A DNA stretch of 64,000 nt. Origin: Sphingobacterium sp. UGAL515B_05. GTDB lineage: Bacteria; Bacteroidota; Bacteroidia; Sphingobacteriales; Sphingobacteriaceae. The notes under the pieces were generated by a model. It saw only the letters and a program-made list of their open reading frames with translations. It made no database searches and was not told the origin of the DNA. Shown here piece by piece: positions 46,101 to 53,283 of this stretch. The first letter of the stretch is position 1, and the number at the start of each line of letters is the position of its first letter. The DNA lies in assembly GCF_033097525.1 (NCBI RefSeq), contig NZ_CP109907.1:186001-250000 (forward strand), written 5' to 3'. A program made the position numbers and the translations under genes.

Positions 46101-46544
46101 GACTTCCTACTTCAATACGTGGGCGGAATTAGTATGTTAGACGCCAATATCACCGAAACTCTCTATCCTACCAACGAATACCGCAACAGGTTATCCGAAT
46201 ACTACCTGAATAGGTGGACTGCAGAAAACCCGACCAATCAATATCCGAGCGGCGTAAACCCCACTGCCTATGGTGGCGACTATATTATCAATTCAATGAC
46301 GGTAAGAGATGCATCGTTTTTAAGACTCAAAAATATCAATTTAAACTACGAGGTATTGAAAAATGGAAAATCAGTCAATCGCGTCAATATATTTCTGGCA
46401 CTAGAGAATTTGGCAACTTGGACCAAATATAAAGGTTATGATCCTGATGCAAGTGCGACAGGAACTAATGCCGTTTCCAAAGTGAGCTACAATAGCTACC
46501 CCTTAGCACGCACGATTCGATTGGGATTAAACCTTACACTCTAA
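43188..46544 (+). CDS. SusC-family TonB-dependent transporter with STN domain
   Basis: A 1118-residue importer. It has an extended N-terminus with the signal helix (MKLIILFLVIATFHVTANSYG), an STN domain (about 45-115: ISLHVKGESFKSILTKIRKQSGKDFLY), a carboxypeptidase-regulatory-like domain (LRGKLKDNTGKPIAGATILL), MEEVVVVGYGVQKKSDLTGSIS, a plug with GAGSINSSNDALIVVDGLPG, and a barrel ending LNLTL. The STN domain pairs it with the FecR gene 92 nt upstream. The gap also contains a weak AGTG/CACT stem-loop near 43113-43132. SusD follows after 11 nt. With GH29 and sulfatase genes downstream, it probably imports fucosylated, sulfated oligosaccharides. Confidence 0.95.
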   Translation: MYKTSYSFRYPTTRIIVKTMIFMKLIILFLVIATFHVTANSYGQNISLHVKGESFKSILTKIRKQSGKDFLYNSQQIDEDKKMNLSITNKPLAEALRILLADQQLTYSVRNNAILIHPNASASTTAGKDNTFQQDLRGKLKDNTGKPIAGATILLVGTGQSVATDEHGDFQFAKTPPSGELRINFIGFKEKTISFQRSQQLVITLEPQINEMEEVVVVGYGVQKKSDLTGSISAVQAKDFTQGSNINALQLINGKAPGVTISQTNSAPGAGTKIQVRGAGSINSSNDALIVVDGLPGIDPSSLSPDDIESIDILKDASAAAIYGTRAASGVVLITTKKGKSGTAIAKYDSYIGFQNVSKKLDVLNGKQYMQVLNAIRKDANKDAIFTEDQINNMGEGTNWQNEIFRKNAVVQNHQLSFSGGGDKSNFYTALNYFNQDGLVKNSGYAKINFRTNLEFRPKDYIKFNINGNYTRGNQQAIYTSNGVNEAAGPLNSALQFDPTLPAHLNEHGRYYLNNFIALDNPLALINGKENRNISNTFYGLITAEIKPFTDFTATLRVGGSTANMMNSSYTDRSTINGLANGGLGSKNASSGHQWLGEFLLNYNKKIGKHQLAFLLGTTFEEFQSEGVGASSMKFLSDVTSYNLLQSGDGDKGDNVSSSKSRNRLNGVLGRINYNFNDRYFITASLRSDGTSRFSEENKFAFFPSGAFAWKLTDEDFLSPLKENGTTLKLRFGYGRLGNQGIDNYQTINTLVASGNAVFGDKIYQGVVPARLPNKNLRWESTEEINLGLDFELLRGRITGSVDAYKRNTKDQLFSKPISSVVGFSNYMVNFGNVENRGIDLQLNSKNIIRDQWQWNSLFNLALLKNEVKELPDFIPQLITGSIASFISNYQLVERGQPMLSFYGYETEGIFQNDAEIKNSAQPEAKPGHIRFKDQNQDGKIDLKDRTTLGKPFPSINLSLSNTFKYKDVSLDFLLQYVGGISMLDANITETLYPTNEYRNRLSEYYLNRWTAENPTNQYPSGVNPTAYGGDYIINSMTVRDASFLRLKNINLNYEVLKNGKSVNRVNIFLALENLATWTKYKGYDPDASATGTNAVSKVSYNSYPLARTIRLGLNLTL

Positions 46545-46555
46545 ATTCGACTAAC

Positions 46556-48034
46556 ATGACAACATTAAAACTTAAATATCTCACCATACTATTGCTATCC
46601 CTATCGACGATAGGCTGCAATTCATTTTTGAAAGAAGAAGTATATACAGAATACGACCCCAACAAATTCTTGGCCGATGAGACCGGCATTGATGCACTAC
46701 TTACAGGAGCTTACGCGCAATCCCGTATTATTGCTTATGATCATCGTAACTATACCTATATGATGAATGAGTTCAACACAGATATTGCCTTTGAAACTGG
46801 CGGTGGCCTTGAAAAAGATGCCGCTCCATTTATTCAGTTTAATTGGTCTGTCAATAATAGTTTTTTAAACTCATTCTGGGAGAAAATGTATAAAGCCATT
46901 GCCAGTGCAAACTCGGTTATCATTCTATCCAATCAGCTCAACGGCTTAGACCCGGCCAAACTCAACAAAATACAAGCCGAAGCCAAGTTTATCCGCTCGT
47001 CATCTTATTATTTCCTTTATAATTTATTCGGCCCTACCCCCTTGATTGACATCCCCGTCGGCGCCAGTCCCCAGGAGATCGAAGAAATTGGAAAAAATGC
47101 CAAAAGAGCCGACAGAGATGCCTTTGTCAACTATATCATCAGTGATCTTGAATTTGCCAAACAATATTTACCGCTTACAGAAAGTCCAATAGGCAGGGCA
47201 ACAAAAGGTGCCGCTCTTGGGTATTTAATGAAGATTTATCTCAAAGAAAAAAATTGGAAAAAGCTGACCGATGTCACTCAGGAAATTATAGACCTTCATC
47301 AATATGAACTGTATAGTAATTATCCACGACTTTTTGCCATTGAAGGAGAAAGCAATAAAGAATACATCTTTAGGGCACCTTGTATCGCGCAGGCAGGCTA
47401 CCAAAATAACTACATGGCACATGCTTTCCCGCCAAACTACCCTATTCTCACCAACTGGGTCAATTTTGGTGCACAATTCCGTACCTATAGTGCATTTTAC
47501 AAAACCTTTGAATCGAACGATAAAAGACGTGAACTTCTCATACGAAACTATACCGATATCTCTGGTAGAAATGTGGAATTGCTCGAGGATAACAATGGTA
47601 AAGCCCTCAATGATGTACGAAGCTTCAAATACTGGCCAGATCCAAACGGTGTGGGCGAAAATATGGGTAACGATATTGTCTACATACGTTATGCCGATGT
47701 TCTTTTAAGTCGTGCTGAAGCACTTAATGAGCTAAATGGTCCTAATCAAGAGAGTATCGACCTCATCAATCAGGTTCGTCAACGTGCTAATACAACTTTA
47801 CTCAAATTTGCAGACTATAATGACAAATTATTGTTGCGTGATTTTCTACTGGCGGAACGTGGGCGAGAGTTCTTTTCTGAAGGATTACGTCGCGAAGACT
47901 TGATTCGACATGGAAAATTTATCCAGTCAGCCAAAGAGCGAGGTTATGCAGCCAAAGAATACCAGGTCGTTTATCCTATCCCACTCCAACAAATTGATGC
48001 AAACCCAAATTTAACGCAAAATGAGGGTTACTAA
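46556..48034 (+). CDS. SusD-family nutrient-binding lipoprotein
   Basis: A 492-residue SusD/RagB protein with lipobox LSLSTIGC, opening NSFLKEEVYTEYDPNKF, helical core EAKFIRSSSYYFLYNLFGPTPL (about 142-163) and C-terminal LLAERGREFFSEGLRREDLIRHGKF then YPIPLQQIDANPNLTQNEGY. It is the surface lid of the SusC encoded 11 nt upstream. Its last 14 nt overlap the GH29 start: ATGAGGGTTACTAA contains the next gene's ATG and this gene's TAA. That overlap suggests translational coupling. Confidence 0.95.
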   Translation: MTTLKLKYLTILLLSLSTIGCNSFLKEEVYTEYDPNKFLADETGIDALLTGAYAQSRIIAYDHRNYTYMMNEFNTDIAFETGGGLEKDAAPFIQFNWSVNNSFLNSFWEKMYKAIASANSVIILSNQLNGLDPAKLNKIQAEAKFIRSSSYYFLYNLFGPTPLIDIPVGASPQEIEEIGKNAKRADRDAFVNYIISDLEFAKQYLPLTESPIGRATKGAALGYLMKIYLKEKNWKKLTDVTQEIIDLHQYELYSNYPRLFAIEGESNKEYIFRAPCIAQAGYQNNYMAHAFPPNYPILTNWVNFGAQFRTYSAFYKTFESNDKRRELLIRNYTDISGRNVELLEDNNGKALNDVRSFKYWPDPNGVGENMGNDIVYIRYADVLLSRAEALNELNGPNQESIDLINQVRQRANTTLLKFADYNDKLLLRDFLLAERGREFFSEGLRREDLIRHGKFIQSAKERGYAAKEYQVVYPIPLQQIDANPNLTQNEGY

Positions 48035-49424
48035 ACCATACCACGATTTATTGCTGTTCATTATCATGCTTGGGCTTTCCTGTCCAAGCATATATGCTCA
48101 AGTTGTCGCCCTCCCAAATAAACAGCAGCTCGCATGGCAGAGAGCCGAATTTGGTATCATCTTTCACTATGATCTGCATGTCTTTGACCGGAAGGCATAT
48201 CAACAGCAATCCAATCGCATTGTTCCGGTTCCTGATATACACATTTTCCAGCCGCAACAACTGGATGTCGAGCAATGGGTGCTGAGTGCAAAACTAGCCG
48301 GGGCTAAATTCGCACTCATTACCGCGACTCATGAAACTGGATTTGCCCTTTATCCTTCGAAAGTCAATCCCTATAATACGAGTGCTTTAGGGTGGAAAAA
48401 CGGGAAAGAAGATCTTGTTGGTGATTTTATAAAAGCCTGTATCAAACACGGGATAAAACCAGGTATTTATGTAGGGATTCGTTGGAACGCTTACCTCGGT
48501 ATTCACGATTTTAAAGCAATCGGTACTGGACAGCAGCAAATAGAACGGCAAAAATACTATAATAAAATGGTCGAGGGAATGGTACAGGAGCTATGCACAT
48601 GGTACGGTCCACTGTTTGAGATTTGGTTTGATGGTGGAGCCAGCAGCCCTGAAAAAGGTGCTCCAAATGTGCTCCAAATTGTAAAAAAATATCAACCTAA
48701 TTGCCTTTTTTATCATAACGACGAACTGGCAGAAGCAAGATGGGGCGGTTCAGAGTCTGGAACAGTACATTATCCGTGCTGGTCGATGTTTCCTTTTCCT
48801 TATACCGGTGCAGGAGAGAGTTGTCCAAGGGCAATTTCCGCAAACGATTTCTTACTCTTAAAAACCGGTGATCCGGATGGAACCTATTTTATGCCTGCAA
48901 TGGCTGATGCCCCGCTCCGCGGAGCAAACGGTCGACACGAATGGTTTTGGGAGCCAAATGACGAAAATTCGATATTTTCTCTTAACCACCTTGTGGATAT
49001 GTATCAAAAGTCTGTCGGCAGAAATGCAACATTGATCTTAGGAGTTACACCCGACACCCTGGGGCTTGTACCACAAATAGATCGGCGGCGATTAGAAGAA
49101 CTTGGAAGTGAGATCAAACGTCAATATGGTAGTCCGATAAAGGATCTAGACCCAAAACAAGAGCTTATTCGCTTTAAAAAAGCAAAAGCTGTTAGCCAGT
49201 TAATGATTGAAGAAAGCCTTGAGCAAGGACAACGTATACGTGCTTTCCACATCACTGCGAAAACAAAGCAGGGATGGCAAACACTATTTACGGGTTCATC
49301 CGTTGGTAACAAATGTATCATTCAATTGAAAGGCCCGATTCGCTGTACACAAATTAAATTAACAATAGATAAGGCCATTGGCCAACCTATTATTCATACT
49401 TTTAATGCTTATGATACTTTCTAA
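48021..49424 (+). CDS. GH29-family alpha-L-fucosidase
   Basis: This 467-residue secreted enzyme has a signal peptide (to about IYAQ, residue 26). The (alpha/beta)8 barrel sequence shows WQRAEFGIIFHYDLHVFD, AGAKFALITATHETGFALYPSK, KACIKHGIKPGIYVGIRWN and PLFEIWFDGGASSP with the nucleophile Asp near residue 204, all typical of GH29. A C-terminal beta domain follows. It should release alpha-linked L-fucose. The usual His-His of the HxGxxS block is altered, so it may belong to the GH29-B or a divergent subgroup. It overlaps SusD and the sulfatase by 14 nt each, so the three are co-translated. Confidence 0.9.
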   Translation: MRVTKPYHDLLLFIIMLGLSCPSIYAQVVALPNKQQLAWQRAEFGIIFHYDLHVFDRKAYQQQSNRIVPVPDIHIFQPQQLDVEQWVLSAKLAGAKFALITATHETGFALYPSKVNPYNTSALGWKNGKEDLVGDFIKACIKHGIKPGIYVGIRWNAYLGIHDFKAIGTGQQQIERQKYYNKMVEGMVQELCTWYGPLFEIWFDGGASSPEKGAPNVLQIVKKYQPNCLFYHNDELAEARWGGSESGTVHYPCWSMFPFPYTGAGESCPRAISANDFLLLKTGDPDGTYFMPAMADAPLRGANGRHEWFWEPNDENSIFSLNHLVDMYQKSVGRNATLILGVTPDTLGLVPQIDRRRLEELGSEIKRQYGSPIKDLDPKQELIRFKKAKAVSQLMIEESLEQGQRIRAFHITAKTKQGWQTLFTGSSVGNKCIIQLKGPIRCTQIKLTIDKAIGQPIIHTFNAYDTF

Positions 49425-50997
49425 GAAAAATAGCAAATTTATCCTATTAGCGACCCTATTTACAAATTTAGGGTTATTGCAGCAGGCGCAGAGCCAAACC
49501 AAGGCACAACTTGGTCCCACAACAGAACGCCCCAATATTGTCGTGTTTTTTGTGGATGACCTCGGTTGGCAGGACATGTCCGAACCATTTTACAAGGTCA
49601 AAACACCGATCAACGAAAAGTTTCATACCCCCAATCTGGAAACATTGGCCAAAGAAGCCATTAAATTTACCAATGCGTATGCAACACCGGTGTGCACACC
49701 TTCCCGGGTGAGCTTTCTGACCGGTTTAAATGCTGCTCATCATCGTGTCACCAATTGGACCCATCCCAAAGCTGACACCCCGACCGATAGCAAAGATGAA
49801 TTGTTGAATCCACCGGATTGGAATATCAACGGACTAAGTCCTGTGCCCAATGTACCACATACCATATATGCTACTCCATTTCCAAGCATCCTTAAGGCCA
49901 ATGGTTACTATACCATTCATGTGGGCAAAGCACATTGGGGATCTGCCGGAACACCTGGCGCCAGCCCTTTAAATTTGGGTTTTATGGTCAATATTGCAGG
50001 ACACTCCGCTGGGCACCCACAAAACTACTATGGCGAGCAGAATTACGGTAACCTTCCTGGTAAAGCCGGTTATCAGGCAGTTCCCGACCTTATGGAATAC
50101 CATGGCACATCCACATTTCTAACGGAAGCCTTAACCCGAGAGGCGCTGAAGGCACTGGAGGAGCCTATACGCCGTAAGGAGCCTTTTTTCCTTAATTTTT
50201 CCAACTATGCGGTGCATGTCCCGATCCAACCCGATCCACGTTTTGTACAAAAATACCTCGACCGCGGCTTAGATTCCACTGAAGCAGCTTATGCGTCACT
50301 GGTCGAAGGTTATGACAAAAGTATGGGTGATATCGTTCAATTTCTTAAAGACAAAAACCTATACGATAACACCGTCATTATTTTCCTTAGCGACAATGGC
50401 GGACTAAGCCTCAGCCCTATGCGCACCGGACCAAGCCATACACAGAACCTGCCATTAAAAGCTGGGAAAGGGTCGGTTTACGAAGGTGGAATCCGGGTTC
50501 CTCTGTTGATCAAACAGGCCAAACAGCACCCTGCAAGTACAGATGCTACCCCTGTTATGGTCGAAGATCTCTTTCCAACGATTCTCAGTTTAGCCAAAAT
50601 AGATCACTATCAGCTCGTACAGGAAAAACCAGATGGAAAGAATCTTTTGCCATTAATGGAAGGCAACAGGTCCGACAATTGGAACAGCCGGCCATTGGTG
50701 TGGAATATCCCCAACAAGTGGACAGTGCCAGACGGCCCTGGAATCAACTTTTTCTCGGCAATAAGACAAGGTGATTATAAGTTGCTTTACGACATGAAAA
50801 ATGGGAAGCTTGAACTTTATAACCTGCAGCAAGATATCGGTGAACTCAACAACCTTGCCCCAAAAATGAAAGGAAAAACCAGCGAGCTCAGCAAATTACT
50901 TTCTGATCAACTCCGGACCTGGAAGGCTCAGTTGCCGACCTACAAAGCTACGGGACAGCAGATCCCCTATCCTGATCAAATTAAGCTGATGGATTAA
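49411..50997 (+). CDS. type I sulfatase (arylsulfatase superfamily, secreted)
   Basis: The start at 49411 (ATGATACTTTCTAA, overlapping the GH29 stop) gives 528 residues with a good signal peptide (ILLATLFTNLGLLQQAQS). An upstream in-frame ATG at 49378 would add only 11 residues. The N-terminus has NIVVFFVDDLGWQDMS (metal-binding Asp pair) and PVCTPSRVSFLTG near residue 94. The Cys in C-T-P-S-R is the residue converted to formylglycine. Further markers are HVGKAHWG and VIIFLSDNGG. It should remove sulfate esters from a carbohydrate, opening it to the fucosidase. No formylglycine-generating or anaerobic maturase gene is in the window, so maturation must come from elsewhere. Confidence 0.93.
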   Translation: MILSKKNSKFILLATLFTNLGLLQQAQSQTKAQLGPTTERPNIVVFFVDDLGWQDMSEPFYKVKTPINEKFHTPNLETLAKEAIKFTNAYATPVCTPSRVSFLTGLNAAHHRVTNWTHPKADTPTDSKDELLNPPDWNINGLSPVPNVPHTIYATPFPSILKANGYYTIHVGKAHWGSAGTPGASPLNLGFMVNIAGHSAGHPQNYYGEQNYGNLPGKAGYQAVPDLMEYHGTSTFLTEALTREALKALEEPIRRKEPFFLNFSNYAVHVPIQPDPRFVQKYLDRGLDSTEAAYASLVEGYDKSMGDIVQFLKDKNLYDNTVIIFLSDNGGLSLSPMRTGPSHTQNLPLKAGKGSVYEGGIRVPLLIKQAKQHPASTDATPVMVEDLFPTILSLAKIDHYQLVQEKPDGKNLLPLMEGNRSDNWNSRPLVWNIPNKWTVPDGPGINFFSAIRQGDYKLLYDMKNGKLELYNLQQDIGELNNLAPKMKGKTSELSKLLSDQLRTWKAQLPTYKATGQQIPYPDQIKLMD

Positions 50998-51022
50998 GGG
51001 GCTGCTTGGATGACTTATACAA

Positions 51023-51053
51023 CGAAGCCCCGAAAGTATATATCGGGGCTTCG
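51023..51053. terminator. hairpin after the sulfatase gene
   Basis: Perfect 10-bp GC-rich arms (CGAAGCCCCG / CGGGGCTTCG) with an 11-nt loop lie 26 nt after the sulfatase stop. A T-run is nearly absent on both strands, so efficiency is uncertain. It also sits 60 nt beyond the stop of the minus-strand TlpA relic and could have been that gene's terminator. Confidence 0.6.
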
Positions 51054-51112
51054 CTGGTTTATCCTCCCCTCTGAGGATACGATTTAGCAAAATATGTTGC
51101 TATCCATGACAA

Positions 51113-51190
51113 CTATCCTTTTTTCTCTTTTTTTGCAGATTCAATCAGTTCACGCATTTCTAACTTAATGTAATCAACATTAGGGGTCTT
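51113..51190 (-). pseudogene. 3' relic of a TlpA-like thioredoxin gene
   Basis: On the minus strand the frame ends TPNVDYIKLEM, then RELIESAKKEKKG and a TAG stop. The last 24 residues match the C-terminus of the intact TlpA-like protein at 58060-59532 (TPNVDYIKLEM, KELIEAAKKPYKG) at 20 of 24 positions. Third codon positions differ widely, as expected of an old paralogue and not a recent copy. Upstream of the relic the frame meets a TAA (51191-51193) and the similarity stops. This is the tail of a lost gene lying in the opposite orientation to the present locus. Confidence 0.8.
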
Positions 51191-51476
51191 TTATTAATTT
51201 AAAATATTATTAAACTTTGACAATAAAAACCGAATTTTTTATTGCCCTGCACGCATAAAACAAGATAAATTTCAGTACCCATCCAAAAACAAATGTACTT
51301 TTGACTATTTATTCGAAAAATTAAAAGTGAATTCTATTTTAATTTTATTCAACCTAATTTTGAGTTAATTACGGCTCAAAAACCAATTTCTTATGAGTAT
51401 AAGCCCAAATGATGATGTCAAATGTTTAATGAATTTCAAAAGATTAAACACAAAAAATAAAAAATACGTACAGATC

Positions 51477-51507
51477 TTGACCTTATTTAATAAAATCTGT
51501 AATATTG
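51477..51507 (+). promoter_or_regulatory. candidate Bacteroidota promoter of the third sigma-FecR locus
   Basis: TTG (51477-51479), 20 nt, then TAATATTG (51500-51507) resembles the primary-sigma consensus TTTG-N19-21-TAnnTTTG with one mismatch in the -7 element. It lies about 60 nt upstream of the sigma gene ATG at 51569. Confidence 0.4.
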
Positions 51508-51568
51508 AAAAAAAGTTACATTCCTCAACCCTACCAATCCAAGGAATTCAACTTCACACTATCATATC

Positions 51569-52159
51569 ATGAAAAACGATAAATATCCAGCTCATAATGA
51601 TGCAAGCTTGTTAGCTCGGCTCCGAGAAGGCGATTTAGAGGCTTTCAATATTTTGTATGATAAATATTGGTCTTTACTTTTAGATGAATCTTACAAAAGG
51701 CTCGAAGATTTGGCTTCCTGTGAAGAGATTGTTCAGGATGTATTTATTGAACTTTGGGAACACTGTCCGAGTAGAGAAATTCACAACCTGAAATCCTACC
51801 TCATTGCATGCATGAAATACAAAGTCTTTGAAACCTATAAGAAAAACAAACGCAGAAATATCCTTATCGAAGAAAATCATCACCTTTATCGAAGTTATGA
51901 AATTCTGGAAGGAGATCAGTATGCCGAAAAGGATTTAAAATCTTTAATTGAACAATGGGTAGCCAATCTCCCACAAAAAAGAAAAGAAATCTTTAAAATG
52001 AGATACTTAGATGGACTTACCACAAAAGAAATTAGTGATTTGACAGAAACTTCCCAAAATACAGTTCAAAATCACCTCGGAGTATCAATTCAAAAATTAA
52101 AAAAACTTGTTATCCAACATTTTTTGACGCTACTATTAATTTTATACAACTGTAAATAA
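51569..52159 (+). CDS. ECF-type RNA polymerase sigma factor
   Basis: A 196-residue ECF sigma factor. Region 2 includes AFNILYDKYWSLLLDESYKRL and CEEIVQDVFIELWEH. Region 4 includes LPQKRKEIFKMRYLDGLTTKEISDLTETS followed by QNTVQNHLGVSIQKLKK. It is the first gene of the sigma-FecR-SusC-SusD-TlpA locus and has a candidate housekeeping promoter upstream. It should drive the susC operon after signal transfer through FecR. The tail is hydrophobic, as in the other two sigma factors of the window. Confidence 0.94.
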   Translation: MKNDKYPAHNDASLLARLREGDLEAFNILYDKYWSLLLDESYKRLEDLASCEEIVQDVFIELWEHCPSREIHNLKSYLIACMKYKVFETYKKNKRRNILIEENHHLYRSYEILEGDQYAEKDLKSLIEQWVANLPQKRKEIFKMRYLDGLTTKEISDLTETSQNTVQNHLGVSIQKLKKLVIQHFLTLLLILYNCK

Positions 52160-52242
52160 GCAAATTACAAATAAACACCAATTTAGACTAGTACATTTTT
52201 TCCTGTTAGGGGCACTATTTAAGTGAACATTGTACTAATCAT

Positions 52243-53259
52243 ATGCAATATCCTAACCAAGAGCTCGAAAAGCTAATTGACAAATACTTAAAAGGCGAAG
52301 CCAATTCGGAAGAAATAGACGTCGTGGAACGTTTTTTCGATTCATTTTCATCCCGACCGAATTTAAGCAAAACACTACCCGATCATGTACAGAAAGCACT
52401 CAAAGCACGCATTCATGGCAGAATTATAAAGAAACTGACTCGGAGGAATCAGAAAACATTCAATTTCCCTAGAATTGCAGCAGCTGCAGCTATCCTCTGT
52501 ATCGCTTTTACATCTCTTTATCTTTACAAAATTGCGCAATCAAACAATCAAGAACTTACGCTAACAAACGGACAACAGCAGCGAATTGTTCTAGAAGACG
52601 GTACAAAAGTTACACTTAATGCTTCGAGCAAAATAATCTACCCCGCCTCATTCAAAGATTCCAGCACACGTGAAGTTACTTTGATCGGGGAAGCATTTTT
52701 CGATGTCGCCAAAAATCCATCCAAGCCCTTCCTTATTCATACACCAAGAATGGAGATTAGCGTTCTGGGAACCGCTTTCAATGTGCGCGATTATGCCGAA
52801 GAAAATAATGCCGAAACAGCTTTGGTACGTGGCAAAGTCTCCATTTGGAAAAAAGGAACTGACAATCAGAAATTTATATTAAAGCCCAAAGAAAAGTTTG
52901 TGATCAGAAAGGTATATGGAGTTGAAAAGGAATTCCCATCGACAACTACTAAAACCGCATCGGCTCCCATGGCAATAGCTATTCAGCCATTTTCCATCTC
53001 TGAAAAAGACGGATCCGCTTTAGAAACCGAATGGTTATTAAATCGGATTACCATTCAAGATGATAGATTACTGGATATCGCCTTAAAGCTAGAGCGCATG
53101 TATGGCGTGGAAATTAAAATTACAAACAAAGCAGTTGCCAACCAACGCTACTCAGCAACATTCGAAAACGAACAACTAGAAAATATCCTAAAAGCATTAC
53201 AAACTGTCAATTACTTTCAAATTAAAAAAACGGGGAAAAATCAAATACAACTATTCTAA
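52243..53259 (+). CDS. FecR-family anti-sigma factor
   Basis: A 338-residue protein with a cytoplasmic sigma-binding N-terminus (about 1-75), one membrane helix (about 79-98), a periplasmic FecR domain (VLEDGTKVTLNASSKIIYPASF, REVTLIGEAFFDV), and a DUF4974-like C-terminal part containing EWLLNRITIQDDRLLDIALKLERMYGVEIKI. It lies 83 nt after the sigma gene and 24 nt before an STN-containing SusC, the normal arrangement for trans-envelope regulation. Confidence 0.94.
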   Translation: MQYPNQELEKLIDKYLKGEANSEEIDVVERFFDSFSSRPNLSKTLPDHVQKALKARIHGRIIKKLTRRNQKTFNFPRIAAAAAILCIAFTSLYLYKIAQSNNQELTLTNGQQQRIVLEDGTKVTLNASSKIIYPASFKDSSTREVTLIGEAFFDVAKNPSKPFLIHTPRMEISVLGTAFNVRDYAEENNAETALVRGKVSIWKKGTDNQKFILKPKEKFVIRKVYGVEKEFPSTTTKTASAPMAIAIQPFSISEKDGSALETEWLLNRITIQDDRLLDIALKLERMYGVEIKITNKAVANQRYSATFENEQLENILKALQTVNYFQIKKTGKNQIQLF

Positions 53260-53283
53260 AAACAATCAACCTATATAACTCAC

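Larger units (their letters stand above)
51000..51568. other. 569-bp gene-free stretch with hairpins, a gene relic and a promoter
   Basis: Moving rightwards, this region holds a terminator-like hairpin (51023-51053), a small 6-bp inverted repeat (ATCCTC/GAGGAT, 51061-51078), a 24-codon relic of a TlpA-like gene on the minus strand (51113-51190), about 290 bp of very A/T-rich sequence with no recognisable gene, and a candidate promoter for the sigma factor (51477-51507). Confidence 0.7.
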
